Source: Thermoplasmata archaeon (GTDB taxonomy: Archaea; Thermoplasmatota; Thermoplasmata; Thermoplasmatales; Thermoplasmataceae). Taken from it: 19,006 nucleotides of DNA. The notes under the pieces were generated by a model. That model saw only the letters and a program-made list of their open reading frames with translations, had not been told where the DNA came from and did no database searches. The stretch spans positions 1 through 19,006 of the forward strand of contig JAJZAR010000016.1 in NCBI GenBank assembly GCA_021799315.1, given 5' to 3'. Position numbers and translations under genes: made by a program. Below, piece by piece: positions 1 to 7,536 of this stretch. Every line of letters begins with the position of its first letter. The stretch's first letter is position 1.

Positions 1-1058
1 TTTTCTATTTTTATATCAGGAGATTGTTTTTTTATGAGATTTATTACTGAGATTCCTTCTCTTGTTTCATCCAGATAGGAACTTATGTATGCACATTCCA
101 TGAACTCCTCCTTAGAAACACCTGTAGAAGGATAGAATGTTGAAGCATCTCTTTCGCCCATCGTAATCGTACCGGTCTTATCAAGAATAATAGTATCTAT
201 ATCACCAGCATTCTCAACAGCCCTACCACTCTTTGCAATAACATTGAATTGTGATACCTTATTTATGGCAGCTACTCCGAGAGCTGGAAGAAGTGCTCCA
301 ATAGTTGTCGGAATGAGAGTTATTAAAAGCACAACAAGGATCACCATATTTACATTTATACTCAGAAAACTACTCAACATTGAGACGGAGGATGTTATCA
401 CAACGAATATGAGTGTGAGACCGGAAAGAAGTACCATAAGGGCAATTTCGTTTGGCGTTTTTTTCCTCACGGATCCGCCGACCATCTCAATCATCTTATC
501 CAGAAATGTTTCCCCCGGATCTGCCGTGATTCGTATCTTTATTTTTTCGTTCAGAAACACTGTTGATCCAGTCACGCTATCCCCAACAGTTTTGAACACT
601 GGTTTGGATTCTCCTGTGATCGCTGATTCATTGAAATGGCCATTGCCTTCAATGATCTCTCCATCGGTAGGGACGCTCTCTCCTTTGCTGACCACAACAA
701 TCATTCCTTTTCTGAGGTCCTTAGCGTCCACTGCTCTCTCTTGCCCATTTTCCAAAACTCTACCGGTGATTTCTTTTTTCATTTTCTTGAGTGACTTAGT
801 TATATCTTTGCTCTTCCCCTCAGCAAGGGACTCAGCGAGGTTTGAAAAAAAGATTGTAAGGAACAGTAATACAATAACTGAAATGTAAAACCACATGTAA
901 AGAGAGGTCATTTCCAGATGGTACTCACTGTGAAACCCTATGAAATAAAGAGATAGCAAAAGAGCCATTTCCGTTATCAGCATAACTGGATTTTTAAATA
1001 ATTTCCTCGGATCAAAGGCCTTAAGTGCATTAATTAGTGGTTCCGTATAATCACTCAT
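1..1058 (-). CDS. kdpB: KdpB, ATP-hydrolysing subunit of the KdpFABC K+ pump (partial, C-terminus off the left edge)
   Basis: This is the N-terminal 352 codons of the P-type ATPase subunit that powers high-affinity K+ uptake at the cytoplasmic membrane. Visible are the early phrase FDPRKLFKNPVM typical of KdpB, paired hydrophobic segments around residues 30-75, the actuator-domain TGES loop (residues 148-151), another membrane pair around residues 205-265, and the phosphorylation motif DKTGT with the acceptor Asp at residue 293. The start is fixed by an ATGA overlap with the kdpA stop, implying translational coupling. The nucleotide-binding domain and any downstream kdpC lie outside the window. 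Identity is firm from the DKTGT motif plus the adjoining kdpA. Confidence 0.96.
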   Translation of the reverse strand, partial: MSDYTEPLINALKAFDPRKLFKNPVMLITEMALLLSLYFIGFHSEYHLEMTSLYMWFYISVIVLLFLTIFFSNLAESLAEGKSKDITKSLKKMKKEITGRVLENGQERAVDAKDLRKGMIVVVSKGESVPTDGEIIEGNGHFNESAITGESKPVFKTVGDSVTGSTVFLNEKIKIRITADPGETFLDKMIEMVGGSVRKKTPNEIALMVLLSGLTLIFVVITSSVSMLSSFLSINVNMVILVVLLITLIPTTIGALLPALGVAAINKVSQFNVIAKSGRAVENAGDIDTIILDKTGTITMGERDASTFYPSTGVSKEEFMECAYISSYLDETREGISVINLIKKQSPDIKIE

Positions 1059-2824
1059 AATATCCCCCCAATATAAAGAGAAAATGACTTACCCCAACTG
1101 AGAAGCGGTCCGGCCGCGAGTATGGGGAAAAATGATAGAAGACCTAGCAAAAGCATTGTGAAAAAGAGCATGAGCCCAAACCAGAAAGACCCAATATCAA
1201 AGGTTCTCCCAAATTGCAATTTCGGTTTTTTTGATGCAAAAGACTGTGCGATCACCAGTTGGAAGGCCATTATGGGATATCGCCCCAGAAGCATTATGAT
1301 GGCCTCAAGGAGATTGAAGAAAGCGGAAGCAGTGTAGAAACCTCCGATCGCAGACCCATTGTTTGACGCCGCTGATGCCAACTCATAAAGAAGTTGCGTG
1401 ATCTGATCGGGTTTTGTGTTGATAAAAGAACTCATCAATACTGGGGAAAATAGAAGAACGAAACCTAGAGGAACTATGATTATGAGAGGATGAGTGACAA
1501 GGCTGAATGTAGAAAACTTGATTTCTTTTGAACTGACCTTCAAACTCATAATTTCAGGCAATTTCCCGACCATAAGAGAGACGATAAAAACAGTGAAAAT
1601 TACGTAGGAAAAGAGATTAAGAACGCCTGTACCAACTCCACCCATAGGATCATTGAGCAGGAGTGGAAATAAAACACCCATTATACCTGCCGGCGTATAT
1701 CCAATAAGTGCAGAATTTGAAGCACCTGTGGATGTCAGGGTTGACCCGGTTGAAAATATGGAGCTTTGAGAGATCCCAATAGCTGTCTCTTTTCCAATGA
1801 AATTACCGCCGAAGTTGAATCCAAGATTTGACAGTGCAGGTATCCCTGACATTTCACCAAAAAATGTGAAAAGGGCACTGAATGCAAATATGGAAATGAT
1901 AACGCCAAACAGTACTTGCCCGAATTTCTTATTATCAAGTGCGCCTCCTAGAGCGATTATGGAACCAATAGGTATGATTGTAAAGGATACAACCTCAATC
2001 AGGTTCGATAACCAGTTCGGGTTTTCAAAAGGATAACCGGCCCCAACTCCGTAAAAACCTCCTCCGTTTGTACCTATATTTTTTATGCCCTCAAGTGAAG
2101 CTACAGGACCTACTGGTATGTTGACAGTGAATTTTGCAAAGAAAGGGTGTATCACTATGCTTGAGTATGTAACATCAGGAACACCTACAACTATTAGTAT
2201 CACGGTTGCAATCAAAGAAAGCGGAAGTATGAGATCGAAAATAGCTATGAGAAAGTCATGAAAAAAGTTTCCAAGCTTCTTATTATCACTGAGAATACCT
2301 CTGACAAATGCCATTGAGGCCGCAAAGCCTGTTCCTGCGGAAAGGAACATGAGGCCAATTATAACAAATGTTACATCGAAATAGGTAAGTGAGGTTGGAG
2401 ATGAGTAATTTTGTAGATTGGTATTTGTGAGGAAACTTACAACAGTATTCAGTTCCACAACGGGACTCAATGGCACCTGACCTGGGGAAATAAAGTAATT
2501 ACCCTGAATATAGAGAAAGGCAAAAGCTATAATGCCTGCCATGGCATTGAATACCAACAACATGATGAAATAACCCTTGAATGAGTAGGTTTCATTACGG
2601 TCAATACCTGCGAACTTTTCAATTCTGCTTATAATTGGGTCCGTATACCTCCTCAGTTGTGTATTTTCACCACGATAGATCTTTTTAATATAAGGGGCGA
2701 TCAGATACCCAAAAAAAGAGATTATAGCAAGATATAGCAGGATAATAATTACTCCTGAAACCATTCTATTGCTAGAAAAGAAACTCAACCAAAAACTTCC
2801 AGAGCTGGAAACCGAAGAACTCAT
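1055..2824 (-). CDS. kdpA: KdpA, potassium-binding and translocating subunit of KdpFABC
   Basis: A 589-residue polytopic membrane protein, slightly longer than E. coli KdpA (557). It belongs to the K+ transporter superfamily with four pore loops. Characteristic filter-region phrases are visible: TNTNLQNY (133-140), TNGGGF with FENPN after it (252-270), DPMGGVGTG (392-400) and AASNNGSA (485-492). Roughly ten hydrophobic segments run through the protein. The start is taken at the ATG that overlaps the kdpF stop (ATGA). About 20 Ser-rich residues precede the first membrane helix, so a later start at Met21 is possible but has no ribosome site. The 3' end overlaps kdpB by 4 nt. Role: binds and conducts K+ while KdpB hydrolyses ATP. 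Confidence 0.97.
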   Translation of the reverse strand: MSSSVSSSGSFWLSFFSSNRMVSGVIIILLYLAIISFFGYLIAPYIKKIYRGENTQLRRYTDPIISRIEKFAGIDRNETYSFKGYFIMLLVFNAMAGIIAFAFLYIQGNYFISPGQVPLSPVVELNTVVSFLTNTNLQNYSSPTSLTYFDVTFVIIGLMFLSAGTGFAASMAFVRGILSDNKKLGNFFHDFLIAIFDLILPLSLIATVILIVVGVPDVTYSSIVIHPFFAKFTVNIPVGPVASLEGIKNIGTNGGGFYGVGAGYPFENPNWLSNLIEVVSFTIIPIGSIIALGGALDNKKFGQVLFGVIISIFAFSALFTFFGEMSGIPALSNLGFNFGGNFIGKETAIGISQSSIFSTGSTLTSTGASNSALIGYTPAGIMGVLFPLLLNDPMGGVGTGVLNLFSYVIFTVFIVSLMVGKLPEIMSLKVSSKEIKFSTFSLVTHPLIIIVPLGFVLLFSPVLMSSFINTKPDQITQLLYELASAASNNGSAIGGFYTASAFFNLLEAIIMLLGRYPIMAFQLVIAQSFASKKPKLQFGRTFDIGSFWFGLMLFFTMLLLGLLSFFPILAAGPLLSWGKSFSLYIGGIL

Positions 2825-2928
2825 AGCTTATCTGCCCTAATCATGCTGTATATGAGGTAAGCGCAACCCGCAGCCACGACTATAGCTGGGGGAATGAGCC
2901 AAAATATACCAATATACATATCGCTCAT
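2821..2928 (-). CDS. kdpF: KdpF, small stabilising subunit of the Kdp pump
   Basis: A 35-codon ORF begins at ATG 2928 and ends in a TGA that overlaps the kdpA ATG (ATGA). Its product starts MSDMYIGIFWLIPPAIVV and has a single hydrophobic helix (about residues 5-28) followed by a short polar, positively charged tail ending RADKL. Size, single-helix layout and position directly before kdpA match KdpF, the roughly 29-residue lipid-like stabiliser of the KdpABC complex in E. coli. Sequence identity between KdpF proteins is low, so the call rests on position, size and topology. It is easily missed in automatic annotation because of its length. The 4-nt overlap argues that it is translated. Confidence 0.8.
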   Translation of the reverse strand: MSDMYIGIFWLIPPAIVVAAGCAYLIYSMIRADKL

Positions 2929-2960
2929 AAGGATACGGTGATATAATAAAATTTTGCCGT

Positions 2961-2980
2961 AAAACTTAAATATTAAAACA
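2961..2980. promoter_or_regulatory. Near-palindromic TATA region between kdpF and the divergent 46-codon ORF
   Basis: The core at 2965-2977 reads CTTAAATATT on the plus strand and TTTAATATTTAAG on the minus strand, so it resembles an archaeal TATA box in both directions. On the minus strand it lies about 37-49 nt before the kdpF ATG (short leader). On the plus strand it lies about 29-38 nt before the ATG at 3003 (leaderless or nearly so). Use in either direction is inferred. Confidence 0.45.
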
Positions 2981-3002
2981 GTCGAAGCCTAAGTTATAAG
3001 GC

Positions 3003-3143
3003 ATGGAAATCGAACAGATAGGGTACCCAAATTTAAAAAAAAATCTAATCGATCATGAGAGTCGAAAGCACGATTTATTTTCTAAGAGACAAATCTTAAC
3101 TGATCATATGGAAGTGGTATTAAGTTTGATCCAAGATAACTGA
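3003..3143 (+). CDS. Small 46-residue ORF, weakly hemerythrin-like, divergent from kdpF
   Basis: The ORF begins MEIEQIGYPNLKKN and ends LSLIQDN before a TGA. The phrase YPxxxxNxxxHE resembles the second half of hemerythrin domains, where a YP turn is followed by HxxxH metal ligands; here the first His would be Asn and the second (residue 18) is kept. Further His residues occur at 23 and 35. The N-terminal helices of a hemerythrin are absent, and an in-frame stop lies upstream, so at best this is a fragment, a very small His-rich protein or a chance ORF. In favour of reality are the TATA-like box about 30 nt upstream and the charged, amphipathic composition. No ribosome site is seen. Confidence 0.35.
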   Translation: MEIEQIGYPNLKKNLIDHESRKHDLFSKRQILTDHMEVVLSLIQDN

Positions 3144-3169
3144 TTCCCGGACCGATTTATTGATTATAA

Positions 3170-3517
3170 TTATTTCTTCGAAAATTCCTTTATAGCTTCG
3201 AGGACAAGATTAACCTGCATCAGAGCAGGTGCACCATTCATCAGTGCAGCAATGTAAGAAGCTTCAAGTATCTCTTCCTCTGTGGCGCCAGATTCGAGTG
3301 CACTTTTCACATGGAAAGGTATACACCATACGCACTGTGTTGCAACGGCCAATGATACAGTTATGAGTTCCTTTTCTTTGAATGAGAGTTTTCCTGGAGT
3401 AAGGACTTTCTTGTTGAATTCCATAAACCCAGAAGTTTCCTTTGGCATTTTTTCGCCCAATTCCTTAAACAATTCACCTATTTCAGCGATTCTCTTTGTC
3501 GAGTTGAATTTATCCAT
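3170..3517 (-). CDS. AhpD-like / carboxymuconolactone decarboxylase-family protein with redox CXXC
   Basis: A 115-residue protein of the CMD/AhpD fold. The helix-turn segment CVWCIPFH puts Cys62, Cys65 and His69 in the CxxCxxxH pattern of AhpD-type alkylhydroperoxidases, followed by the family-typical stretch SGATEEEILEASYIAALMNGAPA (split here: SGATEEEILE at about 74-83, then ASYIAALMNG). Such proteins usually form trimers or hexamers and reduce peroxides using an external thiol donor; some relatives are merely thiol-disulfide proteins. The usual Glu four residues before the first Cys is not seen, so the exact reaction is uncertain. It appears to be a single-gene unit with its own TATA box and a GGAG 4 nt before the ATG. 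A role in oxidative defence is inference. Confidence 0.85.
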   Translation of the reverse strand: MDKFNSTKRIAEIGELFKELGEKMPKETSGFMEFNKKVLTPGKLSFKEKELITVSLAVATQCVWCIPFHVKSALESGATEEEILEASYIAALMNGAPALMQVNLVLEAIKEFSKK

Positions 3518-3528
3518 GTTCTCCTATG

Positions 3529-3556
3529 CTCCGCATATGCAAATACTTTTATACAA
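3529..3556 (-). promoter_or_regulatory. Promoter of the AhpD-like gene
   Basis: The minus strand at 3541-3556 reads TTGTATAAAAGTATTT, a good archaeal TATA box centred about 30 nt upstream of the start at 3517. The expected transcript start is near 3522, giving a very short leader. GGAG lies just before the ATG, although the leader may be too short to use it. Confidence 0.5.
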
Positions 3557-3642
3557 TTTTATTACTTTCAGTAATTCCAATAGGGTGTCTAGGTGGATAT
3601 CGACTAACCTAATGGCAGAAAAGAGACTTGTTAAATATACTG

Positions 3643-3650
3643 GAAAAAAT
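3643..3650 (-). terminator. Possible oligo-U terminator after the Elp3 gene
   Basis: Eighteen or more bases after the elp3 stop the minus strand carries a run of six T residues (plus-strand A6 at 3644-3649) without an obvious stable hairpin. Archaeal polymerases terminate on such U tracts. Weak but correctly placed. Confidence 0.3.
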
Positions 3651-3667
3651 TCAAATTACCGTCACTG

Positions 3668-5218
3668 TTATGGATTCAAGGTTTTCCCCATATAAGGACC
3701 CTCTCTTTCATAACCGATCTTTCTGAAATATTCTCGGACACCTACACCACTGATCACGAGGCATCTCTTCTCCCCAAATTCCTCTCTGGTAATCCTTTCT
3801 GCTTCAGCTACAAGCTTTCTACCATATCCATGGTGCTGATAGTTGTCTTCATCCTTTGTCCCTACAGGAACGACTTTTCCCACAACCTTTATTTCTCTAA
3901 TCATTCCACAATTTTTGGTGATTTCCATAAACGAGTCGTCTTTTATATGCCTCAATCTTAGAAACCCTCCAAGATTTCCATGCTCATCTTCAAATGACAG
4001 AAAAACTTCCTTTGAGCCTGCCGCGTCGTAATCAAGGCGTTTTAACTCAAGTTTTACAGCTTTCTGTTTTGTGAAACCGATCTCTCTGGAACGTATTTCC
4101 TCACTTCTTATACCTGAATCCTTCAGCTTCTTATCCACAATATTTCGAATATCACTTCTTTTAACACCGGCATCAATAAATTTCACAGGAATATCTCTCT
4201 GCATTCTCTGAACTCTGATCCATGGAGGCATTTCCTTCATGAACTCATACAGTAGATTGACAGCCTCTTCATTACCCATCTCCTTATATTCTCCCTTCTC
4301 CCACATGTTGTACAATTTTGTCCCCTTGACCACAAGGGTCGGGTATATTTTCAGCATGTCAGGCTTGAATCTTTCGTCACTTATCATAGTTCTGAAGCTC
4401 TGAATATCCGTTTTATCATTGACCCCATACATTCCTGGCATGAGGTGATATACAATCTTCAAACCTGCGTCTCTTGAAAGTTTTGTTGATTTTACAATCT
4501 CTTCTATACCATGACCTCTGTGGTTAATTTCAAGAATATGTTCATCCAGTACCTGAACCCCAAGCTCCACCTTCGTTGTACCATATCCCAGAGCCAGCTC
4601 AATATCCTTCTCCATGAACCAGTCAGGCTTAGTTTCCACTGTAAGGCCAACACACCTTCTGGCAGATGTTTCGTTGGCTTCCATACTGGCCTGTAATGTT
4701 TCTGCCTGAAATCCATTCATTCCATCAAAACATCCCTTTACGAAGGACTCCTGGTATTCTCTGGAACGTGCGGTGAATGTGCCACCCATCACTATGAGAT
4801 CCACTTTGCTTGTGTCGTGTCCTATTGTTTCAAGCTGCTTCAATCTACCAAAGGTTATGCTGTAAGGGTCGTAATTATTGGCTCTCCCTCTTAGAGCCGA
4901 TGGCTCATAACCTGTATAAGCCTGCGGAGAATTGTTCTCCATTCCTCCCGGGCAGAATATGCATCGTCCATGAGGGCATATCTCTGGAGATGTCATGGCC
5001 GCAACTACTGCCACTCCTGAGATTGTTCGAGTTGGTTTGAGTATCAACATATCCTTAAATTTTCCGTCCACGTATCCAGAGTTCAATATCTCGGTGTTTG
5101 ATGGAACATGATCTAGACCATATTTTTTCGATAAAATGACCTTCTGTCTCTGTAATTCCTCCCTGGTGTTGATTTCCCCCGTTGTCATCTTTGTGGATAT
5201 ATCTTGAAATATGTTCAT
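3668..5218 (-). CDS. elp3: Elp3, tRNA uridine(34) acetyltransferase (radical SAM + GNAT)
   Basis: A 516-residue protein of typical archaeal Elp3 length. It has a radical-SAM domain with the Elp3-specific cluster C81-x4-C86-x2-C89 (context CPHGRCIFCPGG), a TIM-barrel body to about residue 380, and a C-terminal GNAT acetyltransferase domain whose acetyl-CoA loop reads HHGYGRKLVAEAER near residues 455-468, followed by REYFRKIGYEREGPYMGK. Elp3 uses acetyl-CoA and SAM radical chemistry to put the carboxymethyl-type group on C5 of wobble uridine 34 in tRNA. In archaea it acts alone, without the other Elongator subunits. It has its own TATA box 24-32 nt upstream of ATG 5218 and is likely leaderless. 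Confidence 0.96.
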   Translation of the reverse strand: MNIFQDISTKMTTGEINTREELQRQKVILSKKYGLDHVPSNTEILNSGYVDGKFKDMLILKPTRTISGVAVVAAMTSPEICPHGRCIFCPGGMENNSPQAYTGYEPSALRGRANNYDPYSITFGRLKQLETIGHDTSKVDLIVMGGTFTARSREYQESFVKGCFDGMNGFQAETLQASMEANETSARRCVGLTVETKPDWFMEKDIELALGYGTTKVELGVQVLDEHILEINHRGHGIEEIVKSTKLSRDAGLKIVYHLMPGMYGVNDKTDIQSFRTMISDERFKPDMLKIYPTLVVKGTKLYNMWEKGEYKEMGNEEAVNLLYEFMKEMPPWIRVQRMQRDIPVKFIDAGVKRSDIRNIVDKKLKDSGIRSEEIRSREIGFTKQKAVKLELKRLDYDAAGSKEVFLSFEDEHGNLGGFLRLRHIKDDSFMEITKNCGMIREIKVVGKVVPVGTKDEDNYQHHGYGRKLVAEAERITREEFGEKRCLVISGVGVREYFRKIGYEREGPYMGKTLNP

Positions 5219-5241
5219 CTATATACCTGATTAATAAAAGG

Positions 5242-5250
5242 AATTTAAAG
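5242..5250 (-). promoter_or_regulatory. TATA box of elp3
   Basis: The minus strand reads CTTTAAATT, 24-32 nt upstream of the elp3 ATG at 5218, which predicts transcription starting at or very near the start codon (leaderless mRNA). It lies in the 46-nt gap after the ABC permease stop. Confidence 0.5.
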
Positions 5251-5264
5251 AATTAGGGATAAAA

Positions 5265-6068
5265 TCAGTCTCTTATTTCCTTCTCTGCCAGATAACCGGT
5301 TAACCCCACAAGTCCTATTGCAAGTATGGCCAGAGCACCCATCCATACTCCTATTTGACCCCACTGGCTGGCACTTGGTGAGCCATTTATTATTACCATT
5401 CTCATTGCCTCTGCGGACCATGAAACTGGATTGTATTTTGCTATGTTTGCAATCCATGGGGCCATCATTTCAGGTGAGAACATAGCATAACTGACAAAGA
5501 GCAGCGGCAAGTTGATCATGTTAACAATGCCAAATATGGAATTCATATTTGTCATCCTTATTGCTATTGCACTGAATATGGATGAAAATATTATGGAAAC
5601 AAGAATAATAGCAGCTATGATGACAAAAACACTGGGGACGCTCAATCCATGCTGGAATTTGAGGCCATCAGGTATCAATAGGGCTGCAACCACGAGAATG
5701 ACAGATTGTGGCATAATCCTGACTGTGGTTGAAATTACCTTGGAGAACACTATGGAACTACGCCTTATGGGTGATGATAAGAATCTACCCATAGGTCCCA
5801 ACCTTCTGTCAAATATGATATTGGTTCCTGCGAACATACCGGTAAAAAGCGCGGAAGTTGTAAGCACACCCCCAACAATATATGTGATGTAATTTGGTGC
5901 TCCTCCGAGGACAAACTGTGTGGCAGAAGGATCAAATTTAGTAAAGTCGAAGGCGCTTCCAAACAGTGCTATCCAGAAAAATGGTTGAAGCAGCCCTGTT
6001 ATGAAGAATACCGGATTCCTATACCATTTCTTCAATTCTCTCCCCGTCAATGGCAAAAGACCGCTCAT
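5265..6068 (-). CDS. ABC-2 type transporter permease (DrrB/NodJ-like)
   Basis: A 267-residue membrane protein with a cytoplasmic amphipathic N-terminus (GRELKKWYRNPVFFITG) and about six hydrophobic segments, the pattern of ABC-2 exporter permeases such as DrrB. The segment after the second helix (RRLGPMGRFLSSPIRRSS, residues about 90-107) is the coupling-type loop that recurs in this family. It partners with the ATPase encoded immediately upstream, with a 4-nt ATGA overlap. The pair should form a homodimeric or heterodimeric exporter in the membrane. The substrate (lipid, drug, polysaccharide or peptide) cannot be read from the sequence. Confidence 0.92.
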   Translation of the reverse strand: MSGLLPLTGRELKKWYRNPVFFITGLLQPFFWIALFGSAFDFTKFDPSATQFVLGGAPNYITYIVGGVLTTSALFTGMFAGTNIIFDRRLGPMGRFLSSPIRRSSIVFSKVISTTVRIMPQSVILVVAALLIPDGLKFQHGLSVPSVFVIIAAIILVSIIFSSIFSAIAIRMTNMNSIFGIVNMINLPLLFVSYAMFSPEMMAPWIANIAKYNPVSWSAEAMRMVIINGSPSASQWGQIGVWMGALAILAIGLVGLTGYLAEKEIRD

Positions 6069-7057
6069 TGCCTCACCCTCCTCATATTCATCATGGCCTT
6101 TCTGGCATCGGTTGGTTCTTCAGATCGTATATCTCGTCCAGTATATTCTAGAAAAACTTCATCAAGAGTTGGCTTTGTAACTGTAAGTCTCACAGTGGAA
6201 AGTTTATTTTCTGATATAAAATTGATTATGCCTGGAAGACTATCATCAGCATTCTCAACCTTTATTCTGACAGTGTTTGGTCCGGAATCTGTAGCTTCTA
6301 TAACGCCGGAAATATTTTTCATCGCTTCAGCCTCATGCTGCTCCTTAAAAGAAACTGTTATTACATCACCTTTCAAGGAAGCTTTGAGCTCTTCTGGCGT
6401 TCCAGTGATCAGAATCTTTCCATGGTCAACAATAGAAACATGTTCTGCAAGAGCGTCAATCTCTTCGAGATAGTGCGAAGTAAGAATTATGGTAACATTT
6501 AAATTTTGTTGAATTTGCCTTACATATTTCCACATTAGGGACCTTGTCTGTACATCAAGCCCCAGAGTCGGTTCATCCAGAAATAAAATTTTCGGATCAT
6601 TAACCAGTCCTATTATCAGTTCAAGCCTCTTTCTCATCCCTCCGGAATATCCCTTAACATATCTGGTTGACGCTTCTGTCATTTCAACCATTTTCAGAAG
6701 ACTATCGATTCTCTCCTTTGCTTTCTCTCTGGGTACATCATAAAATTTTGCAACCAGTTCAAGGTTCTCCCTTCCTGTGAGATCTTCATCAGCGGTGAGG
6801 TCCTGTGGAACAACGCCTAAAATACGTCTCACCTTCATTGAATCTTTGATAACGTCAAGACCTGCTACAGTAGCAGTTCCAGAAGTAGGCGATAGCCTGG
6901 TAGTTAACATATTTATTGTTGTAGTCTTCCCAGCCCCGTTAGGTCCAAGTAAACCATAAATTTCCCCCTCCTGGATTGTTATATTCAAGTTGTCTACGGC
7001 TTTGATTTTTCCATTGTATGTCTTACTCAAGTTCTTCGTTTCGATTATATTTACCAT
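6065..7057 (-). CDS. ABC transporter ATP-binding protein (DrrA-like, ABC-2 exporter)
   Basis: A 330-residue nucleotide-binding subunit with every functional motif: Walker A GPNGAGKTT (38-46), Q-loop Gln85, signature YSGGM (137-141), Walker B ILFLDEP (157-163) and H-loop His195. The C-terminal ~100 residues form the accessory region found in DrrA/CcmA-type exporters (DUF4162-like), ending in an Arg-rich tail. It overlaps the permease gene by ATGA, so the two are co-translated. The promoter region contains clustered ATATCG palindromes between the TATA box and the predicted transcript start, suggesting repression by an unlinked dimeric regulator. No regulator gene lies next to it in this window. 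Confidence 0.95.
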   Translation of the reverse strand: MVNIIETKNLSKTYNGKIKAVDNLNITIQEGEIYGLLGPNGAGKTTTINMLTTRLSPTSGTATVAGLDVIKDSMKVRRILGVVPQDLTADEDLTGRENLELVAKFYDVPREKAKERIDSLLKMVEMTEASTRYVKGYSGGMRKRLELIIGLVNDPKILFLDEPTLGLDVQTRSLMWKYVRQIQQNLNVTIILTSHYLEEIDALAEHVSIVDHGKILITGTPEELKASLKGDVITVSFKEQHEAEAMKNISGVIEATDSGPNTVRIKVENADDSLPGIINFISENKLSTVRLTVTKPTLDEVFLEYTGRDIRSEEPTDARKAMMNMRRVRQ

Positions 7058-7080
7058 ATTATCCCTACTTTGATATGTAT

Positions 7081-7110
7081 ATATCGTTATTTCGATATCG
7101 ATATTTAATT
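7081..7110 (-). promoter_or_regulatory. Promoter and candidate operator of the ABC exporter operon
   Basis: The TATA-like sequence (minus strand AATTAAATAT, 7101-7110) lies about 45-53 nt before the ATG. Overlapping it and extending towards the expected transcript start are ATATCG half-sites: an inverted pair at 7081-7086 and 7093-7098 separated by 6 nt, and a perfect 10-bp palindrome ATATCGATAT at 7095-7104. The arrangement is that of a repressor operator; the regulator is unknown. Confidence 0.5.
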
Positions 7111-7465
7111 TTTGCCTATCTCTATGAAATATGCTTACAGAGCAACATACTGTTGGGCTCCGCCATCATTTGCTCAGTCGCTTGTCATTATACTTATCTA
7201 TCGCCTATCTCAAATCTGCTCATGGTTTCTACCATTGTGTACTAACTGCCCTGATTCATTAAAATTAAGTTGACGGTTTCCGCGTGCAATAGAGTATCAC
7301 TAACATTCTTTACACTGGGCTCCAGTGGTATTCAGATTTCTTAGGCATAATGGTTACGAACTTACAAGCAAGTTAATCGTTGTCTGCAAGAATGTTAAGA
7401 ATTGACCACACCCTTACTTCTTATTATGAGTAAATTATTGATGAAAATGTAAAACGTCCAGATAC
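7111..7465. other. Gene-poor stretch with possible decayed coding fragments
   Basis: No intact gene is seen between the ABC promoter and the promoter of the secreted protein. On the plus strand a 33-codon open stretch (7304-7402, TGA at 7403) contains FLRHNGYELTSKL, which reads like a protein fragment, faintly like the NGY region of Doc toxins. On the minus strand, short phrases (MVETMSRFEIGDR and MMAEPNSMLLCKHIS) lie in one frame but are split by three stops. A 10-bp inverted repeat (TAACATTCTT, 7301-7310; its complement, 7388-7397) brackets part of this. Interpretation as pseudogene remnants is tentative. Confidence 0.25.
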
Positions 7466-7470
7466 CATAA

Positions 7471-7510
7471 CTATTTAAATTTGGAATTTAGGAAAGAGAA
7501 AATTTAATAA
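7471..7510 (+). promoter_or_regulatory. Promoter region of the secreted protein gene
   Basis: Two TATA-like boxes are present: CTATTTAAAT at 7471-7480 (leader of about 35 nt) and AAATTTAATA around 7500-7509 (would give a nearly leaderless mRNA starting at ATG 7537). Which one is used cannot be decided from the sequence. Confidence 0.4.
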
Positions 7511-7536
7511 GCATTTTGCCAATACTTGTCAGACAA

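Noticed and set aside
244..888. Long plus-strand ORF antisense to kdpB
   Set aside because: The minus strand encodes unmistakable KdpB motifs (TGES, DKTGT) here; the antisense product has no recognisable domain.
3282..3695. Plus-strand ORF across the AhpD-like gene and its upstream region
   Set aside because: It is antisense to the CXXC protein and runs through that gene's promoter; the composition is not protein-like.
7018..7245. Plus-strand 75-codon ORF in the ABC promoter region
   Set aside because: It overlaps the ABC ATPase start and the operator palindromes; the Tyr/Leu/Ile-rich product reflects AT-rich DNA.
7516..7536. Upstream TTG start of the secreted protein
   Set aside because: It would put seven residues before a canonical signal peptide that begins exactly at ATG 7537.
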